A DNA stretch of 64,000 nucleotides from Sipunculus nudus (taxonomy: Eukaryota > Annelida > Sipuncula > Golfingiida > Sipunculidae). A program made the translations under genes and the position numbers. A model generated the notes under the pieces. It worked only from the letters and a program-made list of their open reading frames with translations, made no database searches and was not told the origin of the DNA. Positions 36,509 through 49,250 of this stretch are shown piece by piece (the first letter of the stretch is position 1; each line of letters opens with the position of its first letter). The DNA lies in the NCBI GenBank assembly GCA_026874595.1, contig CM049311.1, forward strand, positions 37,308,676 through 37,372,675, read 5' to 3'.

Positions 36509-38160
36509 ATACTGGCAGAATACAAATTCCATATGCTTAAGGATATCCGAAAATGCTTTTTAAAATGATTTTAATGCCTTGAAAGTGCGTAAAAATGCTT
36601 TTTTCAAGCTTTCCTTGAGAAAGACATCGGATATTATTCTGATGGTTGGACAGAGAAGACCAAAAGTAAAATACATACTTAAACCTGTTAACATAGATAT
36701 CATTTCTTTTGTAAATGATAAAATAATAAAATATGTGATAATTTGATGTGGTAAAGAGAACGTCCAAACACTTATAAATTAATGTCCTCGAAAACATTTA
36801 AAAACATTGACCTTAAAAACAGTGAGATTTAAAACCTGGGAGTCCTGACCCTGGGTTGCCGGCGGTCAGGGAAATTTTTTTCTTCAAGGTCAGGTTAAGT
36901 CAGGGAATTTCATAAAAAGTCAGGATAAATCAGGGAAAAATCAGGGAATTTTAATTGCAGTGGCGACTTTAGTTGATTATTATCAGGTAGGAAGGCTTTG
37001 GCATCTCTTCCCCCCTAAGCTAGCATTCATTAATTTCATACTACATTTTCATTTTCCCTTTCAATTAAAGTTCTTTTGTGTTTGACGGTTTAATCTTGTT
37101 TCCCTTTGATTTTTGTACACTCATGAAGGTTGATGATGCAGAGCATGGACATACAAAATATACAGCACTAAACATTAATGATATGCCAACTGCTTCTAAG
37201 CAGTAGTACACAACTAATATATAGAACTTGTAAAACATTTTATGTAGTATATGAATCTGCACAGGTATCAATCTTCAAAGGCAGAATACGGTGCAGTTAC
37301 TTTGATCCAATGAAATCATTTGTTGTTTTTGTGTGATTACATTGTCAAATACCAAATTTCTAGTTTCAGTTTGCTTTCTGTAGCATTCCAGTTCCAATTT
37401 CAAATATTAATTTGGTTTTGGTTCGCAGTAAAATTTCGTTTTTTAGACTGAATTTGAATTTGCGGGTTTGTTTATCATTGAAAACCAGCTTAAAATCAGT
37501 GACAAGCAGTGAAAAGCAACCCTGTGACCGGACAACTATACAGTTCAAAATGATTGGTCCAAAAATGGATCCTTAGAAAACCCCCATTTCTTAAGGTTTT
37601 GTTCCAGACAGTGTTTTCAATCTATAAGCGTTATCGGCGCCGGAGAAATAAAACCGCACCCAGTAGAGCAGTTCCACGCTGACGGCCCCAACACCAGTCA
37701 GCTATTTTGTAAAGTAAAAGGTTTGTCATGAATATGAATATCACTATAGCATACCAGCCACCAGTTTCTCTTGAAATGGCATTTGATAAACTGAAAAGTG
37801 CATTTACCTCGCCACTTTTGATTTGTTGATGTTTTCATGCTCCTCCACATATTTTTTTCAATTTGCTGCGGCTATTGCCTGACCTTCTGTCTGTGGTATC
37901 GTCCCGACCCTTCCGATTGACCTACGGCTGACGGGATGAGGGCCCCTAAAAAGTGATAATTTCATTTAAAAAAATGCGCTTTTCACAGACATGTTTTTTG
38001 TTTCGAATGCGGATATTGACCTGATTTCCACTGTGTGGTTTAATGATGACCAGTTACAGATCCATTTCGCGTTTCCTCCCGGCCGATCTTACTCTGGCGG
38101 TATGATCGACCCTTAACTTCAAAAGATTCATGAAAAATCCACTTTTCTCCTGATATTAAG
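36509..38160. other. Non-coding interval
   Basis: Short reiterated 'gtcagggaa' motifs at 36865-36960 form a small degenerate repeat. About 37870-38160 has GC-richer text with two loosely similar units ('cgacccttcc', 'cgaccctta', each with 'cacttttc/gcttttcac'). No gene is supported. Confidence 0.4.
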
Positions 38161-38164
38161 CTGA

Positions 38165-38620
38165 TTTTAGTGTATGGTTGGAAGTTGTACTGTAACGAGA
38201 CTCAGGTGGGCCACCCTTTCTTCAGAGGCTGTTTCTACTCAAAACGAATCTCTTCAAGTTAGGCACTGTCCCACGGCCGTGGCAATTTGTGACAACTGTC
38301 AAACTATAAATTCAAATTTGATACATTTCATTGAAACGCCATTTGTTTATATTCCTAATGTGTATGCTTACCAAATATCACTTATTCCGTAATGTCCTTA
38401 AACACCCATGTTTGTGTAATTTGCCTTGAATTTGCCTTTGCCTATCCAGCATATATGAACGGGCTACGTTTCCCACTTCACCATATTCATACCTACACCG
38501 TTGGTGTATTTATAGCCCCCAGCGCATCCGGGGGTTTGAATTTCAGTGCTCATAAACCATAACCAGCAGAGTCGTTCTGTCGTGAGTCCGGTTCTCCGCA
38601 GTGTATGAGATGGACTCCAT
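38165..38620 (+). repeat. Dispersed repeat, copy 1 (partner at 55120-55550)
   Basis: It matches 55120-55550 in the same orientation through ordered blocks: 'tctactcaaaacgaa.ctctt', 'gatacatttcattgaaacgcc' against 'gttacatttcaacgaaacacc', 'gtttatgtaatttgccttgaa', 'cccacttcacca', and 'gcagagtcgt.ct.tcgtgagtcc' then 'ctccgcagtgt'. Divergence is substantial. It encodes nothing recognisable; its class is unknown. Confidence 0.65.
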
Positions 38621-40152
38621 GTATGAAAAGACTCTCAAAGCATTAGTACTGTGGAAACAAGACAACTAATTTAAACTACACGTCTCGTATAAATATCTAT
38701 CTATCTATCTGTACACTACTAAAATTGTTCTTTGTTTGTCACAGAAAACACGCAGAAATGGGCCATGACAGTGGGCCAGATTTCCTATTAGCGTCAGTCA
38801 GATGTCCTGACTTACAGAATGCACTCAAAATTGGGCCTCCCACTTGCACAGAATTGTATTCCCGGCAGCATCACCTCACAGTTCTGTCGCACCAGATCAC
38901 ACCGATCTTCACTTCGTTATTGCTGACCTTCACCTAGGCGCATTACCACAAATAAAAAATAATTGGTTCCGTATCGAGCACCAGACGTCGCTAGCTTACG
39001 GGTCTGGGTAGTTCGCTATCTTACGCGGCTATATACCCTTCCTTTGCAACGTGACCCAACCTGTCCCCATTTGCTAGTATAGATTTAAAAATGGACTTTC
39101 TTTTCATTACGTTCTTATTAAAGAAAAACATAGGTTATATTGAACTGGTCGGCAGGGGTTGTATAAAAATAAAAATATTTTCAATCTACTTTCATAGGTC
39201 TCTTTTTGTGCTAACATTGACAATGTCATTGTACATTATACAAAACATGAATGTCTGTCTGCTCTTCTGAATGGCTTTGCCCGGCCGCTTGCAGCCATGA
39301 AAAGTTTCGTTTTGCGCCTTCAATTGACCGGTATTTCTTTGCTTCTCAGACATAGAGCAAAACTGTGTGACATCAAAATCTTTGTACCATGGTGTGTGTC
39401 TTAATTATACCTCAACTGCATATATTGTCACCACGATGTGCATTTTATCTTAGTTATTTTTGTTTGTGGTCAAAAGGATATATGGGCCGTACTACTCACA
39501 AGCGCCGTGACATAAGCAGTGTTAACGTATTTCCAGTGGCGACAGGCTTTGGGTTTAATCCCTGTAATATATAAGGGATATACACATGGTTAAACCGAGA
39601 ATTTATGCGTTTTAACTAACAATAACTGAACTAAATCAAATAAGCTTCCCACGACTATTTCGGGTTTTGTTCTTTTTTAAGGTAAAATATAACGGAGCTC
39701 ATAATCTCACTTACGTGTACGTGTGGGTTTCTGACTAAAATGTACTTCTATTCACAAATGAATCTAACATATTATATGTTACTTATCCTTGGTGTACATC
39801 CTATGGATGTGCCTCAATGAATGAAAAAGTATATATGCTCAACGTTACCATGGACCTGGTCTTCATGTTAAAAAAAGATCCACGAATGCTCAGGAGAGAC
39901 GAATATGTAAGGCATAACGCATGGACGACAAGGTCAAAAATATAAACGCTGAAGGTAGAAGCAAGTTTGATAAGTGCTGAGGCTCTTGGTATGAATTAAG
40001 TTAATCGTTTATTATTAAAAATATACGCAAAGACTGAGTGCTCACGGCACAAATGTATATGTGTGGGCCGTGATTCGTGACATCTGTGGTGCAACACACT
40101 CAGTATGGTCGATTTTTATAATTTATAAATTAAATTTTTTAATTTATAAATT

Positions 40153-40154
<2 letters not shown>
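38621..40154. other. Non-coding interval
   Basis: No gene is recognised. A short (ATCT)n run occurs at about 38692-38710, and a near-tandem 'aatttataaattaaatt' duplication precedes the (TA)n tract at about 40119-40155. Confidence 0.4.

Positions 40155-40198
<44 letters not shown>
40155..40198. repeat. (TA)n microsatellite
   Basis: About 44 bp of TA repeat. Confidence 0.95.
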
Positions 40199-40202
<4 letters not shown>

Positions 40203-40601
40203 AATATATCTAATATGGCAGTTTCTCTCATTCACCATCTAAATATGCAGTCTTGTCTCGGTTCTCCACCGGGGATCATCACTCTCTTAATTCTTTTTAA
40301 AGTTTTGTTTATTAGGTCACCCTTGTCACAGTACGTATTTTCATTTACAGACAATTACAGGTTGCGACTCAAGGTCGCTCAAGGTTGTAAGAGCAAATTA
40401 CACAGTATATCTTTTCATTTATGGACTATTATAGGTTACGAATTTCCAAACACTTTCAGGTTCTTTAGCGTCTTTCTTAAGATTTAGTGGAGCTCTTAGT
40501 TTTCAGTTTTGAACATACGATACGTTTTTCCTGAGTTAAGGTTGTCTAGTTGTTAGAGAGCCAGAAATAGTACACACTAAGCTAAATACGGGAGGTGCTT
40601 G

Positions 40602-40603
<2 letters not shown>
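40199..40603. other. Non-coding spacer between TA tracts
   Basis: A 90-codon open frame at 40215-40487 has no recognisable features and no splice context. Confidence 0.35.

Positions 40604-40656
<53 letters not shown>
40604..40656. repeat. (TA)n microsatellite
   Basis: About 53 bp of TA repeat. Confidence 0.95.
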
Positions 40657-40662
<6 letters not shown>

Positions 40663-43458
40663 CGGTTGTGGGCTAACTGTACGGTTAAAATGAAACTTCA
40701 TGCTAAAATTTATATGAGAAAAGCTTAAGGCATGATTTTGCATCTTGATTTCACAAATCGCCGCCGTCATGAGAGATTTGTTAAATTATCGCCTTTTTTT
40801 GATAAAAGCTTTAGGACGTCCTTTGGAACGACTTCAGTGTACAATTAAATACAAGAGAGAACAAGGTTTGAAGAAAGGTAATTATTTCATCATACACGAT
40901 ATACTATTTAGTCAATCGTAAATATCATCATTTAAGAAAGCGTATGTGTTTAAAAGAATATTTTATGTATAAATGGTCAAATTCAGAATGACCTTTGTTC
41001 ATTACGGACATTTGTAACCATCCGTAACCTGAAGCCAAAAAGAAATGACATTTTTTTTTTTGTTTTCTCCGAATTATTAAGGCTATGATCCGCCCCCCCC
41101 CCCCCCCTGCTCATTTTCTAGACTTCATTACATGGATTAGGTTATTTTGTTCGTCCGTTAAAGAGCAGACCCTCCCTGTCCGTAATAATACTTTTTACAT
41201 TACGGGTAGAATCGGATGAAACGTACCAAACAAATAAGTATATAATTTATGTCAGCTGTGCCTAGTTAAATTATCTTTCATCAGATGGCAGCAGCATGGG
41301 TCTACCAAAACTAGACCCACTGACATTTCCGTATAACATAAAAAAGACTGTTAGTCACTGATTGTTTCACAGGTACTTCAGATTTTTTTTTTTCAATTGA
41401 AATCTTAAATTTTAAATTTCATTTTGAACTTGATTACTCTTGTTAATCCTTGGTAACCAATGCTGCCACGTAACGGCTGTAAAACATATTTCTAATGAGA
41501 CTATGTATAAATGGACTCAATCTTTTGAAAATAATACAATTTAACCCCACATTTAATTATGATATTGAGTGTCACAATATCTTTCTCATGTACCATTTAT
41601 CCCATGCGTAAAAATGAGTATGTCTCCATAATGCGTCTTTTTGATGTATAACCATAACTTGTTACTTGTTATCCCCTCATATCTATGTTTTTCCTTTAAA
41701 AACTTAATTCAGCTGAATGGATATAAAACAAAAGTTGCAGTTGAGAGGGACACTGATGGGATTTAAATTTCCTTGGGTGTTGTTTTTTCATTACTTAGAT
41801 CAGAAGACCCATTGCGCTCTTATATTTAACAAAAACCAATAATACGTGAGTATTTGGCATAAATTTTTAATATCATACACGTTTATCATATATTAGTGAA
41901 ATCAGCATACCTGAATAATACTGTTTCATGGTGAAACTACATATCATTTAAAATATGTGTGAAAATAGCAAATAGATAAACTATGGCCACATACGTAATT
42001 CAACTATGAGGTTCAAAGGCCGTTTTGAAAAATTAGTGATTCTGAAACAAACGTGCCACTGCGGAAATATGGTTTGTTCTTCAGGCTACAGACCATCTGC
42101 CAATCAAAGCTAATAATACCATTCACTCCGGATCCATGGCCGATTATCTGAATAAGATAAGAAAGTAAGATAAAATAATTTTAATAAGCCAAAAAAAAAA
42201 ATATAGGAATTCTTTTTTCGCCTTTGGTGCAATACATGCAGACTAAAGATCAAATACTGACAAGAACGCCTAACCCTGAGACAAAAGACTAAAATGACTA
42301 GAACGCAATACATTTAGACTAAAGACTAACATGACTAAAAAATGCAGCAATGACAAGATAATGAATACATACCCAAATTTCTTCCTTAGTCACATTGGCT
42401 TTGAAATTGTTACTGCAAAACAGTATTGAAGTTTTCACGAAGGATGCGGGGTTTTTTTTACGGATGTTTTACATGTTTAGTTCCTCAGTCTTCTATTAGA
42501 TGGCAGCAGCTCTTATTGCACCTGCAAGGGATGCCTTTCATCACTTACATTGTTTTTTTTTCTTACAAGAACTTTCCTTTTTATACACATCGCCGAAACT
42601 ATTTAGAGGTATAGGCCTAAATCTATCACTCTTTGAGCTACTTTCTAACTCGGGCTTACAGTCTATGATCACAGCAAGATGAACCGTGATCTAGCAGGCA
42701 ATAAAACTGATAAAACTTTGACAATTTAGTATGTGTTTTGTAATTAACCCAGGTGTTTAAAACAACCTACAATAATTTTATCATAATAACACTGAAATAA
42801 TTATTCTTTATTAATCGTACTTCCTTCAGCACCATTTTGCATGAATTCCGATCATCTTACTATATTCACACAACTGGTTCCTTTATTTGGGTTTCCGATC
42901 GTCCTCACTTTGTTAGTTTACATTTCTTCCAGCAGAGGGCACATTACACCTCGAAGTTAAAGAAATTTCAAACATAAATCACGCGTACTCAAGGCAGGGT
43001 TCGAACTTCAGGGTGCTACAAGTTAACAAGCACTCATGTCTTAGCCTCAATCGATCTCTCTCTCTTCTAGCTTAGTAAGAGAAACCTTCTTTGAGCTTAA
43101 ATCGAGTTTTTGTTTGTTGACACTCATAGAGATTTAAACATTTGCCTTCCAGTTATTAATTCTGTCAAGTGAATCAAGTCAAATATAAATAATCATATAT
43201 AATATTTTTGGGACTGCAGAAAATAATTAACAGGCTTCTGCAGGAATAAAATTAAAATAATAATATCAGAGACCCATGGGCCGTGACGCTCAGTTCACTG
43301 GCGAGTTTGTTGTTGCTATATGATACTACATGTAATGGTTTTGAAATAAGGGCACTGTAACACTATAATGGTGACCTTATTACCCTAATAGAGGCAGATA
43401 TTTTTTTTAGGATCAGTATGTACAAAACCTTCATGATTCAGCACCTGTGATTATTTTT
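40657..43458. other. Non-coding interval
   Basis: No supported gene. A C-run is at about 41092-41107. A minus-strand family B 3' end (GACCCATGGGCC at 43271-43282, then inverted 'tgacgctcagtt') marks another truncated Helitron2-like relic. Confidence 0.4.
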
Positions 43459-43665
43459 TTTAATAAACTTTATTTATTTTACATGGATTGTACAACTAGT
43501 TATAATAACTAATACGAGGCACTCTCCATGGCTCGGATATTGGCGCTCAGTAGTCGGAAAGGGTGCAGGAAACCGGAGAACCCGGAGTAAACTACCGGCG
43601 TTGGACTACAACCTACTCTCATATCTACACCAGGAATCGAACCCGGGTCACCAACGGACAGGGCC
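43459..43665 (-). mobile_element. tRNA-derived SINE, 5' truncated or decayed
   Basis: Read on the minus strand it has a B-box-like GGTTCGATTCCTGG (complement of 43630-43643), then 'gtagatatgagagtaggttgtag', 'ctccgggttctccggtttcctgc', 'ccatggagagtgcctcgtat', and a 3' end 'agttataactagttgtaca' with an AT-rich tail. The body matches the + strand copy at 44660-44879. The A-box region is not recognisable. An RNA polymerase III-type origin is inferred from the B box. Confidence 0.8.
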
Positions 43666-44649
43666 AGTGATTATGATATAAATAATGACTAAACAATTAC
43701 TACTTATTTTGATAGTGCAAATAAGAGTATGGAAATACCATATTGTGTTTTGCACACACATACATAAACTCTAATAAAAAGAGGGATTATAGGTGGCGCC
43801 ACCAGTCTCCCGTTTTAGGTATATTTATCCAATATCTTTTTCAATATCTAGCCATAATTTTGATATTTAATGTTTCTGTGATTTTTACCAAAACTGGAAC
43901 TATTACAGGTCAATGTTACTCTTCTGATAAAGTTTATTACCATATTTTAAATATTTTCGTCCTCTCATCAATATTTATAAAATTGTCCTCCAGCTAAGGA
44001 AAAAAAAGATCCGTGACTTATCTCGCCTGAACGATACTAAGCCGCTGCGGCGGGCGGCGGCGTGACCGCGCTGTAACCATAGTGTCCCCCATTTTGGTAA
44101 ATGAATGCAATATTCATCTGCTTTCAGTCTTGGTATACAATAAATCCATTGCATGTCTTGTGTTTCCTGTGGGAACCACTAATTAGGGATCCATAAATAA
44201 AGAATGCCATTTTCACCCACGAGTTGACCCCATGGCTCAGAAATAAATATTGTTCACCAAATAATGGCATGATGTGGCGAGCAAAACATCTTAATCCGTG
44301 GTCGCCTGGAGGTCACGAAACTACTTATGTGCCGGCTTTAATTAATTTTCCACAAGTTTCCCACCCCCTCGATACCGAGCAGGGGACGCTGGTGTATAGG
44401 CTTCAGGTGACCCCCCTTTGAGGTATACCCCCGGGGAACTGAAATCGATAGATTTAAAAGCTGGAATAAAAATATGAACGATACAATTGGCGACAATTGT
44501 TTAATATATTGTTAATTATATTCATATTGACTCCTACATTTTACCAAAGCGCATTACACATTAAAACGTAAGATATACAAATCTTCATCCTCATATGAGA
44601 AGTAAAGAAGAAAGAAAATTTAAGAATTTTGATTGAATAAATTTTGATT
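43666..44649. other. Non-coding interval
   Basis: It contains a stand-alone GGTGGCGCCACC palindrome at 43792-43803, a CG-rich patch at about 44040-44075, and 'gaggtatacccc...gaactgaaatcgat' text (44418-44450) resembling 44910-45000, as if one repeat were split by the SINE. Confidence 0.4.
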
Positions 44650-44659
44650 GAATAAATAT

Positions 44660-44879
44660 GGCCAGCTGAGTGGTAAAACGCTTGGCTCTCTTCGCTGGCG
44701 ACCCGGCGTGGCTATGAGAGTGGGTTGTAGCTGCCCGTCCAAGGCCGGTGGTTTTCTCCGGGTACTCCGGTTTCCTCCACCCCTGCAGACTACCGAACGC
44801 CATCACCGGAGCCATGGAGAGTGCCTCGATTAGTTATAATAACTATTTGTATAATCCATGTAAAATAAATAAGTTTATA
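44660..44879 (+). mobile_element. tRNA-derived SINE with perfect 10-bp target site duplication
   Basis: The head GGCCAGCTGAGTGGTAAAAC-GCTTGG is A-box-like. The B-box segment seen in the copy at 43459 is deleted here ('gacccg' runs directly to 'gcgtggctatgag'). The body continues 'gagagtgggttgtagctgcc', 'ctccgggtactccggtttcc', 'ccatggagagtgcctcg' and 'agttataataact', and ends AT-rich with no long poly-A. GAATAAATAT occurs immediately before (44650-44659) and after (44880-44889), a perfect 10-bp direct repeat as left by LINE-type integration. Confidence 0.9.
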
Positions 44880-44935
44880 GAATAAATATTAAATAATTGA
44901 TAATTTTGAAGGGGTAACCTGAAATCGTATATATA

Positions 44936-44965
44936 GGGTAATCTGAAATCGATTTCAAATTACCC
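44936..44965. repeat. 30-bp near-perfect palindrome
   Basis: GGGTAATCTGAAATC is followed directly by GATTTCAAATTACCC, with one mismatch in 15 pairs. Related 'ggggtaacctgaaatcg' and 'ggtaatctgaag' copies surround it (44911-45040), so it seems part of a foldback repeat. Confidence 0.75.
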
Positions 44966-47900
44966 CCCAGGGTATAACCAGAAAAAGATTTCAAGTTATA
45001 CCCCCCCCCCCAGCCGGGTAATCTGAAGCGGGGGCAATCTGAAAACCGTACACCGGTAATGCAGTCCTCCTGTTTCCAGGTTCACCTCGCCCTCCCGTAG
45101 TCACGCCACTGGACTGTGCGGGAGACACAATCCCCTGTTTTATAACGCTCTTATTATCACTCGGGGGCTTAATAAAGATAACACTTTTTACCCGTACAGC
45201 GCCGACCAAACTCCACCCACACGCATATTGATTGCGCCCATATCTTTTCAACTATTGTTCACTGTTTTATCGCAAGTTTTGTGCTCTCATGTAGCATTCT
45301 TATTTTTGTTCCGAGTTGGCGGCATGGTCTGGTTAAGGTAAACATTCTCATTTGAACATAATTTTATATTGTTTTGCAAATGAACAAAGTAATAAAAAAT
45401 ATGGACAAATCCAAATGATATAGTAGATAATTAAAATTGTCCGTTCTTTCAGAGTTGGTATTAAAACTCATGAAGTAATGGTTAACAATCAATCAGTTAA
45501 ATATAAAACAATCATATATCTATTGAACAGTGGTGAATTTGCAAAAATACTTTACCTGCACCTCGATAAAGATGAATTTAGAAACCACATATTTTTATTT
45601 TCCTTAAATTGGGAGCCGTTCAGTTCAATAGAGGAACATCGTAAAGGAAATCCCAGGGATTAATTTCTAACTCTGCGCGTGACAGTCATGATGTGTTTGC
45701 CTCGCGATACATTTCCTGAAAAGGATGGAAGATGTCATGTTATCATATATCACGTGACACACCTCGTGACATACCTAAAAGCAAAAGGCAGAGCTAGGAA
45801 TCGAAAAACCAAACTGACCATATTCCTCTCCAAATGGAAATGTGAGAAATATGTACTAACAGCGGGAGATATTAGAGAAAATTACAAAATGTAGAATTAT
45901 TAAAATATTAAATTTAACCATGAATGCAAATAATCCAAACCAGGTGAGGAGACTCTTTAAAACACGTATTGGTCATAAGAAGTGGATCCAATTAACCTTT
46001 TTGAGAAGCAAAAGTCAAATTACAAAAAAAAAAAAAAAATAAAACAAAATCATTCAGATGTGACCAAGAATTTTTTTAAGGAGACCACTTTATTTAGATT
46101 GGGTTTAATTAGGTTTTTTATCATACATAGAAATATAAATGTACTAGAAGTGAATTTATTGAAAACTCGTCCTCCTCTCATTTTAAACCACGTTATGTTT
46201 AATACGGTTTGTTGTTTTTCAGTTGATATAAATCAGGGGCGAATCCAGGATTTAGAAAAGGGGCCGTCAGCCGTCACACCCAGGAGGACTATGACAAAAC
46301 CTTCCAACAATGTCCTCAGGTCCGGAAAAGGGGGAAGGGTCAAGGCCGCAAAATTGGTCTGAAACCCTTATAAAAAGGTCGCTTCGGCTGAAAAGGTGGG
46401 GGGGGGGGGGAGGGGGGGGGGGGGGGTCCGGACTTTCGTGCTCTTATCAACCATGGGCTGATTCATTCCTCTGAAGTATTTCCAAAGCGTTTACTGATAT
46501 TGTTTGTGCAGACTAAAAGCTGGATGTCGCAAGTCGCATATCGGTATTCAGGGTATATTGGTAGTTTAAATAATCATTAATAAGTGCTTAGAACCACATT
46601 TATAATATGATATATTATTTCAATAAATATTTAAGTATTGTAATACTCTTGTCTTACACAAAAGTTGCTGGCGTCCAAATGAATCTCCATTATTTAAACA
46701 GTATTGTCAAAAACCAAACCAGACTTATTTCCTAGCTTGTACACATTCCAAATGTTCCAACTGATGTTATAAAGACACAAAAATGCAAGCACGCGACCGT
46801 TAACATTGCCTGGATGGTAATAGTGACTACATCTCATTCGCTAACAGACTAACACCAGTTGAACTGTTGACTTCATACGCAAAACTCATCACCATCTGAC
46901 AAGGCAATCGGCAGACACCTTCATACGTAAGAAAAATGCCGTCCTTCAAAGCGCAGTGCGTTATTAAATATTGATACGCATACTTGGCCACTTTCAGTGT
47001 AATTGCCTGCTCTTTACACGCTGGCGAACAGGTCTAGGTGGCAATTACATGACTGAAAGCTTCGGAAAAGGTCAACCTGAATAAAGAAAAGCGAATTCAG
47101 GCCCCCACGGGTAGTCCATTATTAACTCTGTCTGAAGAAACATTAGTCGAGCGTCAACCTCACACCACGTGGGCGACGTCTCTCAGGAAATGCTTTCCGG
47201 ACATGGTTCAAGCCCGATCTCCTCATCTCATCATTAAAGGGACCATTTCACATCCTAGATATGTTTAAGTTACATCAAATTAGTGTTCTTCTTAAAATAT
47301 TACGGTATATGCAAATATTTCGTTCTAAAACCGTTTGCTTAATCCTGTTTACCAGGGGAAGTAAGCTTGGGCACGGGCGGTATCGGTTAGTTCAAAACAT
47401 AAATATAGCGCGCACCAAACCTAACAAATCAATTTTTATCAAATTTCCAACCGGTGTTTCTCCCGTATTCCTTCTTTCATGCTTGTTATCCTTGTTTTAC
47501 AGTTGTTTTACTTTTGTGTTCAGTCATAATGAACTTATAATACACATGTTATTGCTAACATTCAAGATACTTTTAATCAACCATCAGGGAAACAGCTGAT
47601 GGTGTGTATCAATTAAAGGAATATAGATTTTACTTTACATTTCTTATCTATTTACCTATATCATTTTTTTAAATGTTTTACTAGAATAGCCTATTTTCTT
47701 GATTAGTTGGGTATCTTTTTCCTGGAAGAGCAACGGACTTGATAGATGTACATGTAAACTAACGTATCATATCTAATATATAATATGTGATTAGAAAAAT
47801 AAAGTTATAAAATATAGTATAAACTATGAAGCAAATAAAAAAAATATACATACAAAATCAGATTGATGCTAATGTTATCAACTAAGATATCTACATAGAA

Positions 47901-48240
47901 TTTTTAAATTCCTCGATTATTCCTTGACAAGTACATATAAGATAAAAAAATATATATTTCTTTAATGAAGATTCGAATCAAACTTGACAAAATTATCGCT
48001 ATAATATACATATATTGTATACTGAATGCAGTTTTCTCTGACCAGATGTAATCTAAAGTGTTAAAAGTTAAAGAGAGAAGTAATGAAGCATATACAGTTC
48101 ATTTCCCTATATAAGAGTTATATTATTTGTTAATACAAATTATAAAAATTCCTTAAATGATATTTTGTAGGCAAAGTCGTGAAATGTGTTGATTCATTGA
48201 TGTCAGGTGAATATAAGAGGTTCTTGGAGACCAAGTATCC
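44966..48240. other. Non-coding interval
   Basis: No supported gene; open frames up to 126 codons (45982-46362) show nothing recognisable and cross a poly-A run. A C-run (45001-45012) and a G-rich run (46397-46427) flank TIR-like text at about 46234. Confidence 0.4.
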
Positions 48241-48241
48241 T

Positions 48242-49250
48242 TTATAAAACCCGCATCATACCAAATCTACCCAACATAAGACCAAATCTACCCCGCTTTA
48301 GAGCAATTCTACCCTGCATCATACCAAACCTACCCCGCGTCAGAACGAATCTACCCTGCACCGGAACAAATCTACCCTGCATCAGAACGAATCTACACAA
48401 CATAAGACCAAATCTACCCCGCATCAGAACGAATCTACACAACATAAGACCAAATCTACCCCGCATCAGAACAAAAAAAAACACCCTGCATCGTACCAAA
48501 TCTACCCCGCATCAGAACCAATCTACACAACATAAGACCAAATCTACCCCGCATCAGAACAAATCTACACAACATAAGACCTAATCTACCCCGCATCAGA
48601 ACAAATCTACCCAACATAAGACCAAATCTACCCCGCATCAGAACAAATCTACACAACATAAGACCAAATCTACCCCGCATCAGAACAAATCTACACAACA
48701 TAAGACCAAATCTACCCGCATTAGAAAAATTCTACCTTGCATTATACCAAATCTACCCCGCATCAGAACGAATCTACCCAACATAAGACCAAATCTACCC
48801 CGCATTAGAAAAATTCTACCTTGCATTATACCAAATCTACCCCGCATCAGAACGAATCTACCCAACATAAGACCAAATCTACCCCATATTAGAAAATTCT
48901 ACCCTGCATCATACCAAATCTACCCCGCCGTTGGACGAATCTACCCAACATAAGACCAAATCCTCCAAACATAAGACCAAATCTACCCCGCATTAGAAAA
49001 ATTCTACCTTGCATTATACCAAATCTACCCCGCATCAAAACAAATATACTCTGCATCAGAACGAATCTATCCAGCATCAGAACAAATCTACCCTGCATCA
49101 GAACAAATCTGCCCTGCATCAGAGCAAATCTACCCCCCATCAGAGCAAGTCTACTCCGCATCAAAACAATTGTACGGAGTTGTAGGCAAAGTTCGGTCTG
49201 CCCCAGATTAGACTAAGCCGCCCCGTATAAGGCGAAGGACGCCCCGCATC
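48242..49250. repeat. 21/42-bp minisatellite (about 1 kb)
   Basis: Two alternating 21-bp units, 'aaatctaccccgcatcagaa(c)' and 'aaatctacacaacataagac(c)', form a 42-bp dimer with variants such as 'attctaccttgcattatacc'. Because 21 is a multiple of 3 and the unit lacks stops, open frames appear on both strands (NLPRIRTNLHNIRP on +, MRGRFGLMLCRFVL on -). The both-strand opening and several frame-shifting units argue against coding. It ends about 1.26 kb upstream of the SK channel ATG. Confidence 0.95.

Noticed and set aside
41713-41768. Possible terminal exon after 'taattcag', 17 codons then TAA
   Set aside because: Too short, no polypyrimidine tract of note and nothing to join it to; AT-rich DNA gives many such segments.
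44660-44730. Functional tRNA gene
   Set aside because: The A-box-like head is followed by no B box or closing acceptor stem; the context and target duplication identify it as a SINE.
48207-48584. 125-codon + strand open frame rich in NLPRIRT repeats
   Set aside because: It is the minisatellite read in one frame; the opposite strand is equally open and units with indels break both.
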